From Xiphydria camelus (lineage: Eukaryota; Arthropoda; Insecta; Hymenoptera; Xiphydriidae): a DNA stretch of 64,000 nucleotides. The translations under genes were made by a program, and so were the position numbers. Shown here piece after piece: positions 1-8,170 of this stretch; within the stretch, counting starts at the first letter, position 1; the number at the start of each line of letters is the position of its first letter. The notes below the pieces were generated by a model. That model searched no databases. It was not told the origin of the DNA and saw nothing but the letters and a program-made list of their open reading frames with translations. The stretch is taken from the NCBI GenBank assembly GCA_963678675.1, contig OY783194.1, positions 21,368,278 to 21,432,277 of the forward strand, in the 5' to 3' direction.

Positions 1-156
1 CACTAATTTAGAATTAATCCCATCATCGGTCACATAATGACAAGGCGAGCGGTCTGTTTCGGCTAATCCAGGCTGCTAATGAGTTCGCTGCAGTCCCGCA
101 CCTTCCCGGAAAGGGCTAATTGCTGGACGAGTCGGAATAGATCGTTTTCCGCATAC

Positions 157-871
157 TTAAGGGGGAACGCCACTGTGACGGCCCGAAAAATGACCGTTCT
201 TCGTGAATTTTTTTGAAAGGGTTAATAAATAGTTAAAGGGATGCGGTTTGTTGCATGCTATTACGTAGACTTTCAACTTCATTTATGTACATTTTTATTT
301 AAAAATATTGTAAATTGACAATGTTATTAACATGAATGTTACCCTCGAAAAAATGAACCGCCCTTGTCCCACGTGTTTCGGTATGAAGGATTATTATCTG
401 GAAAAAAAAATTTTTTTTTAAATATCTATAAGAATGTGGCTATCGTTGTACGTAGGGTTTTTTTTTCGCAAAATGCCGAAATATTGAAATTTTTCTTCGT
501 CATTTTCGCAGTTTTTCGTATTCTAGCAGCTTGAAAAAATAGTAAAAATCAAAATTTCAAAAAACCCCTACGTACAACGCGATAGCTATATACTTATAGA
601 TATTAAAATTTTTTTTCTTTTTTCAGATAATCCTTCATACCGAAATACGTGGGACAATGGGGAGGGCGGTTCATTTTTTCCGAGGGTAACATTCATGTTA
701 ATAACATTGTCAGTTTGGAATATTTTTAAATAAAAATGTTTACAAATGAAGCTGAAAGTTTACTTAATAGCATGCAACAAACCGCATCCCTTTAACTATT
801 TATTAACCCTTTCAAAAAAATTCACGAAAAACGGTCATTTTTCGGGCCGTCACAGTGGCGTTCCCCCTTAA
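157..871. mobile_element. TTAA-flanked foldback MITE-like element, unit 1 (reference description)
   Basis: TTAA at 157-160 and 868-871 bound a 707-bp inverted repeat starting GGGGGAACGCCACTGTGACG and ending with its exact reverse complement. The two arms (about 161-467 and 559-867) pair along nearly their whole length, roughly 90% by eye, around a ~90-bp AT-rich centre. No transposase ORF is present, so it is non-autonomous. TTAA duplications are typical of piggyBac-like elements, but the termini do not start with the usual CCC; a TA duplication (Tc1/mariner-like) would fit equally well. It contains AATAAA at 224-229 and 729-734 and the reverse signal at 294-299 and 799-804. This copy has the GATTATTATCT insertion form and CGTCATTTT. 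Confidence 0.8.
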
Positions 872-1115
872 TCTGATAGTTACCGCTATACTTAGAAATA
901 GTAAGTCTTCTTGTAGAGGGGAGAATGGCGAGTTCAAGAGATGACCGACCGGGGAAAGTTAATACCTGGCTTATCAGGTTTCGAGGATCGCTTCAACATT
1001 CCATGCAGCCTGAACCCTCGTTATGACTAAGGCCGAACAACGGTACCCTTGCCCGCTAGATCCGGGACGCGGAAAATACCCAACGTAATCCCTTGTTCTA
1101 ATACCAGTCACTCCT
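872..1115. other. Spacer between MITE-like element and promoter (all units)
   Basis: About 245 bp with no ORF, repeat or RNA gene seen. It holds a type marker near its end: GGGACGCGG in most units, GGGAAGCGG in units 3, 6, 11, 13, 17, 19 and 20. The ~156 bp before the MITE-like element (1-156 in unit 1) is likewise without recognisable content. The same description holds for the matching stretches of all other units. Confidence 0.6.
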
Positions 1116-1266
1116 AGCCAATCAGGGCGCATCGTGTAAGTTTACGTCATCCTCATCCAGCCAATCCGGGCGTACCGCGTCAGCGCACGCTACCCCCACC
1201 CACACACCGCCTTACAACTACTGTTAGATGTAAGATATATAAACCGCGACCAAATGCATGTTAGTC
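1116..1266 (+). promoter_or_regulatory. Polymerase II promoter of F-box copy 1 (reference description)
   Basis: Two CCAAT boxes (1118-1122 and 1161-1165) sit in a direct repeat AGCCAATCNGGGCG, 43 bp or about four helical turns apart, suggesting paired NF-Y sites. Between them is TTACGTCA (1142-1149), a CRE/ATF-like bZIP site. A TATA box, TATATAAA, lies at 1236-1243. An initiator-like TTAGTC at 1261-1266 would place the start near 1263, about 27 bp downstream; A1267 at 31 bp is an alternative. A perfect arthropod initiator TCAGTC also occurs at 1350-1355 without a clear TATA. ATGCAT flanks the start region on both sides. Positions are read directly; function is inferred from motif order and spacing. 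Confidence 0.7.
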
Positions 1267-1267
1267 A

Positions 1268-1471
1268 ATGCATAACCGAAGTGTATCGCCGACCGTACAC
1301 AGTGCAAGCGCTCTAGCTTTTATTCGGACGCTCATAATATCTCATACGCTCAGTCTCATATATTATCATCAGGGTAATCGATTCGCTGTACTTCGCGACT
1401 TCATCCAAAAGTGTGTTTGTGTGTATAACCAAGTGAACAGTGCTTCGTCCAGCATAGAGTATCCCCAGTGA
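1268..1471 (+). other. 67-codon upstream ORF in the 5' leader (present in every complete unit)
   Basis: An ORF starting MHNRSVSP lies between the predicted transcription start (~1263) and the main ATG at 1551, ending 79 bp before it in a different frame. It is intact in all 19 complete units, with one amino-acid change near the end (E or G before YPQ) that tracks unit type. No domain is recognised. If transcription starts at 1263 the ATG is only about 5 nt from the cap and would probably be skipped; an earlier start would make it a real uORF able to damp translation of the F-box gene. It may equally be an untranslated leader. Confidence 0.35.
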
Positions 1472-1550
1472 AGCACATTCAGAAACAAAATCACCGCCGG
1501 GCGATAGTGAGAGCTCTGTAGCACCAGGACGGCGCAGTCAACCAACGCCG

Positions 1551-2840
1551 ATGGAAATATCTCTACCCGCTAAGCCTGAGAGGGCTTTGACGAAACGACA
1601 ATTTCAGGCAGAGGCTGAACAGCGGCAATACTTCATGTTTTCCGACTACTACGCCTTGCTACGGATTTTCGAGTATCTCAACTTTCAGGACCTGCTGCGA
1701 GCGGCGAGAGTGTGTAGAAAGTGGCGTGATCTCGCCGTGCATCCCTCGCTGTGGAGGACGGTGCGGATGAAGGGTAAGTGCGAGGTGACCAATTGGGACG
1801 AATTTGCGGAGGCGTTGAAGAGGTGCGGCACGCGACACTTGGATCTGAGTGAGATGGTGGTCGAGGAGGCGGAGTCCGACGCTATCTCGGAGAAATTCGT
1901 ATCCGTAATATCAATGTTTACGAATCTCGTTAAGCTGGAGCTGTTCCAGTGCCCTGCAAACGTCATCGAAGAAGTGATCGAGAACTGCCCGCAGTTGGAG
2001 GTGTTGAGTGCAATGTCGATAGAGCCCTGCTCTTCTTTGAATTTGAGCTCCGCCGGAAATCTGAAACGCTGTCAGGAGCTAAAATTGAGGGCGATAAACT
2101 GGATGTCCTTGGAGACGGGTCTCTCATCTTTGCAGACGCTGGCTCAGTTAACTCATTTTAGTCTGACGACTGTGGAAGAACTCTACGGGTTTGAACTTGA
2201 CATTTTAGAATCGTTAACAACCCTGGAAACGCTTGAACTCGGAAAGTGTTCCTACCTTCATAAAGAATTCGGCACGCGGGTACTTCCGAAATTGCACAAT
2301 TTGAAACGTCTTAGACTGGAGAATGGATTATTCTTGTGCTGTACGTTCGAGATACTCGAGGGCGTGTCGAAGCTGAAAAATTTGAGTCAATTGGAATTAG
2401 TCAACTTCGAAGTGAAGAACGGCTTCGACAAATACTTGGCGAAATGCAAGAATATCAAAAGGCTACTGATAATACCGATTTATACATCGAATTATGCCAT
2501 GTCGAACAACATGATTCTCAGTGGCGTCATGGAGTTATCAAATAACTTAACGCACTTCGGCTGGGGTTTTGCCGACACGGGCGATTTTATACCGGTGTTA
2601 AAACCAATTCCGTACTTGAAGTCGATCGAGAATATAGAAGATGATAGTTTAGAGGAAGACGATCAGGTGCTACCGAACCTGACGGATTCGCAAGTATACA
2701 TTTTGCGATTGTCTCAACTGCGGAAGCTTCTCCTCACCGCGTTGCCAAAGACGCGGTTCGAAACCTTGGAAATTCCCTTCGACACCAAGTGGCAGCAGAT
2801 TATTTCAGATTCTACCGCTCTCTCAGTAACCAAGAGATAG
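1551..2840 (+). CDS. F-box/LRR protein, copy 1 (reference description)
   Basis: A 429-residue protein encoded without an intron. Residues 28-75 match an F-box, with the hallmark run LLRAARVCRKWRDLAVHPSLW-like at about 48-68 (key residues L48, L49, R50, R53, V54, C55, W58, L61, P65, W68). F-boxes bind Skp1 and recruit the protein to a Cullin-1 ubiquitin ligase. Residues 126-411 hold about twelve irregular leucine-rich segments (for example 126-134, 149-157, 225-233, 251-259, 278-286, 390-398), expected to form the substrate-binding surface. An acidic stretch lies at 359-372. No signal peptide or membrane segment is seen, so a cytosolic or nuclear protein is likely. The start is the first ATG after an in-frame TAG at 1455-1457; it has G at +4. 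This copy has A35, K57, N81, E84, E87, T94, E114, M122, T401. The stop is followed by ATAAAG. F-box/LRR assignment is firm; orthology and substrate are unknown. Confidence 0.9.
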   Translation: MEISLPAKPERALTKRQFQAEAEQRQYFMFSDYYALLRIFEYLNFQDLLRAARVCRKWRDLAVHPSLWRTVRMKGKCEVTNWDEFAEALKRCGTRHLDLSEMVVEEAESDAISEKFVSVISMFTNLVKLELFQCPANVIEEVIENCPQLEVLSAMSIEPCSSLNLSSAGNLKRCQELKLRAINWMSLETGLSSLQTLAQLTHFSLTTVEELYGFELDILESLTTLETLELGKCSYLHKEFGTRVLPKLHNLKRLRLENGLFLCCTFEILEGVSKLKNLSQLELVNFEVKNGFDKYLAKCKNIKRLLIIPIYTSNYAMSNNMILSGVMELSNNLTHFGWGFADTGDFIPVLKPIPYLKSIENIEDDSLEEDDQVLPNLTDSQVYILRLSQLRKLLLTALPKTRFETLEIPFDTKWQQIISDSTALSVTKR

Positions 2841-2906
2841 ATAAAGTAATCGCTAAAGAATTCAAGGAAGCGAACGATGCGAGATGATTAACATTTTCTT
2901 TTAATT

Positions 2907-3248
2907 TTATTCTGCCTCGTCATCGTCAAGGAGGTTCTTATCTAGTATATTCAACAAAAGTATCGTGTTTCCGTATATTATATTTATACACACGTCGATA
3001 TTGATGGCAGAAATAAGATCGTACGGTATTTGCATTCCCGACAGGAGCGACGCGATATCGCTAACGATTTGAGTCAATAAGTCTCTGGATATGACAATTC
3101 GTAAAACCTAGTCTCTCATTATTACACGTACATTAGCTGTCATCCGACACTTTACCATGTCCCTAAATATTACGACACTGCCATTTGGCGTAATTGTACG
3201 AAAAGGGGAAACAAAGATATCAAATTTCCTTAAAAAAATTGCTCCCTC
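2907..3248 (-). pseudogene. Antisense reading frame remnant in unit tail, unit 1 (reference description)
   Basis: On the minus strand, 3248 down to 2907 reads as one frame broken by a single TAG at 3108-3110. The first open stretch is 46 codons (3111-3248), the second 66 codons plus TAA (2907-3107). The second starts VLRIVISRD, is rich in I/L/D/N and ends in an acidic DDDEAE tail. It looks protein-like, but no family is recognised, and a chance open frame of this size is possible. A 48-bp GT...AG intron can be drawn (donor GTAAAG after the codons RDM, acceptor ending in the TAG) that would remove the stop in phase, but it lacks a pyrimidine tract. It could be the last exon of a convergent neighbour gene captured when the unit first duplicated. 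Confidence 0.3.
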
Positions 3249-3468
3249 TTACGGTGGACGAAATTTGACACAACGGTTCATACCGCTCGACATTATTGCT
3301 ATCTAAGTAAAGCACTAATTTAGAATTAATCCCATCATCGGTCACATAATGACAAGGCGAGCGGTCTGTTTCGGCTAATCCAGGCTGCTAATGAGTTCGC
3401 TGCAGTCCCGCACCTTCCCGGAAAGGGCTAATTGCTGGACGAGTCGGAATAGATCGTTTTCCGCATAC

Positions 3469-4183
3469 TTAAGGGGGAACGCCACTGTGACGGCCCGAAA
3501 AATGACCGTTCTTCGTGAATTTTTTTGAAAGGGTTAATAAATAGTTAAAGGGATGCGGTTTGTTGCATGCTATTACGTAGACTTTCAACTTCATTTATGT
3601 ACATTTTTATTTAAAAATATTGTAAATTGACAATGTTATTAACATGAATGTTACCCTCGAAAAAATGAACCGCCCTTGTCCCACGTGTTTCGGTATGAAG
3701 GATTATTATCTGGAAAAAAAAATTTTTTTTTAAATATCTATAAGAATGTGGCTATCGTTGTACGTAGGGTTTTTTTTTCGCAAAATGCCGAAATATTGAA
3801 ATTTTTCTTCGTCATTTTCGCAGTTTTTCGTATTCTAGCAGCTTGAAAAAATAGTAAAAATCAAAATTTCAAAAAACCCCTACGTACAACGCGATAGCTA
3901 TATACTTATAGATATTAAAATTTTTTTTCTTTTTTCAGATAATCCTTCATACCGAAATACGTGGGACAATGGGGAGGGCGGTTCATTTTTTCCGAGGGTA
4001 ACATTCATGTTAATAACATTGTCAGTTTGGAATATTTTTAAATAAAAATGTTTACAAATGAAGCTGAAAGTTTACTTAATAGCATGCAACAAACCGCATC
4101 CCTTTAACTATTTATTAACCCTTTCAAAAAAATTCACGAAAAACGGTCATTTTTCGGGCCGTCACAGTGGCGTTCCCCCTTAA
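3469..4183. mobile_element. Foldback MITE-like element, unit 2
   Basis: Same 715-bp form as unit 1, with TTAA at both ends. Confidence 0.8.
3536..3541 (+). terminator. First AATAAA downstream of F-box copy 1, inside the next unit's MITE-like element
   Basis: No AATAAA or ATTAAA occurs between the stop at 2840 and the end of unit 1. The first canonical poly(A) signal on the plus strand is in the left arm of the next MITE-like element, about 695 bp after the stop. The same arrangement holds for every copy. Use as the real 3' end is inferred. Confidence 0.4.
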
Positions 4184-4427
4184 TCTGATAGTTACCGCTA
4201 TACTTAGAAATAGTAAGTCTTCTTGTAGAGGGGAGAATGGCGAGTTCAAGAGATGACCGACCGGGGAAAGTTAATACCTGGCTTATCAGGTTTCGAGGAT
4301 CGCTTCAACATTCCATGCAGCCTGAACCCTCGTTATGACTAAGGCCGAACAACGGTACCCTTGCCCGCTAGATCCGGGACGCGGAAAATACCCAACGTAA
4401 TCCCTTGTTCTAATACCAGTCACTCCT

Positions 4428-4578
4428 AGCCAATCAGGGCGCATCGTGTAAGTTTACGTCATCCTCATCCAGCCAATCCGGGCGTACCGCGTCAGCGCAC
4501 GCTACCCCCACCCACACACCGCCTTACAACTACTGTTAGATGTAAGATATATAAACCGCGACCAAATGCATGTTAGTC
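4428..4578 (+). promoter_or_regulatory. Promoter of F-box copy 2
   Basis: Same motif order as copy 1; TATATAAA at 4548-4555. Upstream ORF at 4580-4783. Confidence 0.7.
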
Positions 4579-4862
4579 AATGCATAACCGAAGTGTATCG
4601 CCGACCGTACACAGTGCAAGCGCTCTAGCTTTTATTCGGACGCTCATAATATCTCATACGCTCAGTCTCATATATTATCATCAGGGTAATCGATTCGCTG
4701 TACTTCGCGACTTCATCCAAAAGTGTGTTTGTGTGTATAACCAAGTGAACAGTGCTTCGTCCAGCATAGAGTATCCCCAGTGAAGCACATTCAGAAACAA
4801 AATCACCGCCGGGCGATAGTGAGAGCTCTGTAGCACCAGGACGGCGCAGTCAACCAACGCCG

Positions 4863-6152
4863 ATGGAAATATCTCTACCCGCTAAGCCTGAGAGGGCTTT
4901 GACGAAACGACAATTTCAGGCAGAGGCTGAACAGCGGCAATACTTCATGTTTTCCGACTACTACGCCTTGCTACGGATTTTCGAGTATCTCAACTTTCAG
5001 GACCTGCTGCGAGCGGCGAGAGTGTGTAGAAAGTGGCGTGATCTCGCCGTGCATCCCTCGCTGTGGAGGACGGTGCGGATGAAGGGTAAGTGCGAGGTGA
5101 CCAATTGGGACGAATTTGCGGAGGCGTTGAAGAGGTGCGGCACGCGACACTTGGATCTGAGTGAGATGGTGGTCGAGGAGGCGGAGTCCGACGCTATCTC
5201 GGAGAAATTCGTATCCGTAATATCAATGTTTACGAATCTCGTTAAGCTGGAGCTGTTCCAGTGCCCTGCAAACGTCATCGAAGAAGTGATCGAGAACTGC
5301 CCGCAGTTGGAGGTGTTGAGTGCAATGTCGATAGAGCCCTGCTCTTCTTTGAATTTGAGCTCCGCCGGAAATCTGAAACGCTGTCAGGAGCTAAAATTGA
5401 GGGCGATAAACTGGATGTCCTTGGAGACGGGTCTCTCATCTTTGCAGACGCTGGCTCAGTTAACTCATTTTAGTCTGACGACTGTGGAAGAACTCTACGG
5501 GTTTGAACTTGACATTTTAGAATCGTTAACAACCCTGGAAACGCTTGAACTCGGAAAGTGTTCCTACCTTCATAAAGAATTCGGCACGCGGGTACTTCCG
5601 AAATTGCACAATTTGAAACGTCTTAGACTGGAGAATGGATTATTCTTGTGCTGTACGTTCGAGATACTCGAGGGCGTGTCGAAGCTGAAAAATTTGAGTC
5701 AATTGGAATTAGTCAACTTCGAAGTGAAGAACGGCTTCGACAAATACTTGGCGAAATGCAAGAATATCAAAAGGCTACTGATAATACCGATTTATACATC
5801 GAATTATGCCATGTCGAACAACATGATTCTCAGTGGCGTCATGGAGTTATCAAATAACTTAACGCACTTCGGCTGGGGTTTTGCCGACACGGGCGATTTT
5901 ATACCGGTGTTAAAACCAATTCCGTACTTGAAGTCGATCGAGAATATAGAAGATGATAGTTTAGAGGAAGACGATCAGGTGCTACCGAACCTGACGGATT
6001 CGCAAGTATACATTTTGCGATTGTCTCAACTGCGGAAGCTTCTCCTCACCGCGTTGCCAAAGACGCGGTTCGAAACCTTGGAAATTCCCTTCGACACCAA
6101 GTGGCAGCAGATTATTTCAGATTCTACCGCTCTCTCAGTAACCAAGAGATAG
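4863..6152 (+). CDS. F-box/LRR protein, copy 2
   Basis: Protein identical to copy 1 (A35, K57, N81, E84, E87, T94, E114, M122, T401). It differs from copy 1 just after the stop, where ATAGAG replaces ATAAAG. It lies in a 3,312-bp unit with the long form of the MITE-like element. Domain layout is as in copy 1. Confidence 0.9.
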   Translation: MEISLPAKPERALTKRQFQAEAEQRQYFMFSDYYALLRIFEYLNFQDLLRAARVCRKWRDLAVHPSLWRTVRMKGKCEVTNWDEFAEALKRCGTRHLDLSEMVVEEAESDAISEKFVSVISMFTNLVKLELFQCPANVIEEVIENCPQLEVLSAMSIEPCSSLNLSSAGNLKRCQELKLRAINWMSLETGLSSLQTLAQLTHFSLTTVEELYGFELDILESLTTLETLELGKCSYLHKEFGTRVLPKLHNLKRLRLENGLFLCCTFEILEGVSKLKNLSQLELVNFEVKNGFDKYLAKCKNIKRLLIIPIYTSNYAMSNNMILSGVMELSNNLTHFGWGFADTGDFIPVLKPIPYLKSIENIEDDSLEEDDQVLPNLTDSQVYILRLSQLRKLLLTALPKTRFETLEIPFDTKWQQIISDSTALSVTKR

Positions 6153-6218
6153 ATAGAGTAATCGCTAAAGAATTCAAGGAAGCGAACGATGCGAGATGAT
6201 TAACATTTTCTTTTAATT

Positions 6219-6560
6219 TTATTCTGCCTCGTCATCGTCAAGGAGGTTCTTATCTAGTATATTCAACAAAAGTATCGTGTTTCCGTATATTATATTTATA
6301 CACACGTCGATATTGATGGCAGAAATAAGATCGTACGGTATTTGCATTCCCGACAGGAGCGACGCGATATCGCTAACGATTTGAGTCAATAAGTCTCTGG
6401 ATATGACAATTCGTAAAACCTAGTCTCTCATTATTACACGTACATTAGCTGTCATCCGACACTTTACCATGTCCCTAAATATTACGACACTGCCATTTGG
6501 CGTAATTGTACGAAAAGGGGAAACAAAGATATCAAATTTCCTTAAAAAAATTGCTCCCTC
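6219..6560 (-). pseudogene. Antisense frame remnant, unit 2
   Basis: Same broken frame as in unit 1; no difference noticed. Confidence 0.3.
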
Positions 6561-6780
6561 TTACGGTGGACGAAATTTGACACAACGGTTCATACCGCTC
6601 GACATTATTGCTATCTAAGTAAAGCACTAATTTAGAATTAATCCCATCATCGGTCACATAATGACAAGGCGAGCGGTCTGTTTCGGCTAATCCAGGCTGC
6701 TAATGAGTTCGCTGCAGTCCCGCACCTTCCCGGAAAGGGCTAATTGCTGGACGAGTCGGAATAGATCGTTTTCCGCATAC

Positions 6781-7491
6781 TTAAGGGGGAACGCCACTGT
6801 GACGGCCCGAAAAATGACCGTTCTTCGTGAATTTTTTTGAAAGGGTTAATAAATAGTTAAAGGGATGCGGTTTGTTGCATGCTATTACGTAGACTTTCAA
6901 CTTCATTTATGTACATTTTTATTTAAAAATATTGTAAATTGACAATGTTATTAACATGAATGTTACCCTCGAAAAAATGAACCGCCCTTGTCCCACGTGT
7001 TTCGGTATGAAGGATTATCTGGAAAAAAAAATTTTTTTTTAAATATCTATAAGAATGTGGCTATCGTTGTACGTAGGGTTTTTTTTCGCAAAATGCCGAA
7101 ATATTGAAATTTTTCTTCGTTATTTTCGCAGTTTTTCGTATTCTAGCAGCTTGAAAAAATAGTAAAAATCAAAATTTCAAAAAACCCCTACGTACAACGC
7201 GATAGCTATATACTTATAGATATTAAAATTTTTTTTCTTTTTTCAGATAATCCTTCATACCGAAATACGTGGGACAATGGGGAGGGCGGTTCATTTTTTC
7301 CGAGGGTAACATTCATGTTAATAACATTGTCAGTTTGGAATATTTTTAAATAAAAATGTTTACAAATGAAGCTGAAAGTTTACTTAATAGCATGCAACAA
7401 ACCGCATCCCTTTAACTATTTATTAACCCTTTCAAAAAAATTCACGAAAAACGGTCATTTTTTGGGCCGTCACAGTGGCGTTCCCCCTTAA
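6781..7491. mobile_element. Foldback MITE-like element, unit 3 (short form)
   Basis: 711-bp form: GATTATCT instead of GATTATTATCT, one T fewer in a homopolymer, CGTTATTTT, and TTTTTTGGGCC near the right end. The GATTATCT form matches the right arm, so it is probably ancestral. Confidence 0.8.
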
Positions 7492-7735
7492 TCTGATAGT
7501 TACCGCTATACTTAGAAATAGTAAGTCTTCTTGTAGAGGGGAGAATGGCGAGTTCAAGAGATGACCGACCGGGGAAAGTTAATACCTGGCTTATCAGGTT
7601 TCGAGGATCGCTTCAACATTCCATGCAGCCTGAACCCTCGTTATGACTAAGGCCGAACAACGGTACCCTTGCCCGCTAGATCCGGGAAGCGGAAAATACC
7701 CAACGTAATCCCTTGTTCTAATACCAGTCACTCCT

Positions 7736-7886
7736 AGCCAATCAGGGCGCATCGTGTAAGTTTACGTCATCCTCATCCAGCCAATCCGGGCGTACCGCGT
7801 CAGCGCACGCTACCCCCACCCACACACCGCCTTACAACTACTGTTAGATGTAAGATATATAAACCGCGACCAAATGCATGTTAGTC
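7736..7886 (+). promoter_or_regulatory. Promoter of F-box copy 3
   Basis: Same motif order; TATATAAA at 7856-7863. Upstream ORF at 7888-8091, ending GYPQ. Confidence 0.7.
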
Positions 7887-8170
7887 AATGCATAACCGAA
7901 GTGTATCGCCGACCGTACACAGTGCAAGCGCTCTAGCTTTTATTCGGACGCTCATAATATCTCATACGCTCAGTCTCATATATTATCATCAGGGTAATCG
8001 ATTCGCTGTACTTCGCGACTTCATCCAAAAGTGTGTTTGTGTGTATAACCAAGTGAACAGTGCTTCGTCCAGCATAGGGTATCCCCAGTGAAGCACATTC
8101 AGAAACAAAATCACCGCCGGGCGATAGTGAGAGCTCTGTAGCACCAGGACGGCGCAGTCAACCAACGCCG

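Noticed and set aside
157..871. CRISPR array or bacterial IS element
   Set aside because: No short regularly spaced repeats, no transposase and no bacterial gene context; the inverted repeat sits next to a eukaryotic promoter and F-box gene.
1685..1966. 93-codon minus-strand ORF opposite the F-box region, present in all units
   Set aside because: Shadow of the F-box/LRR gene; its changes between copies are all explained by the plus-strand amino-acid changes, and no promoter or domain is seen.
1949..2161. 70-codon plus-strand ORF inside the F-box gene
   Set aside because: Alternative-frame shadow of the LRR coding sequence.
2336..2545. 69-codon plus-strand ORF inside the F-box gene
   Set aside because: Alternative-frame shadow of the LRR coding sequence.
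2840..2845. GATAAA overlapping the stop as a poly(A) signal, destroyed in ATAGAG units
   Set aside because: Too close to the stop and a weak variant; it is better used only as a marker of unit type.
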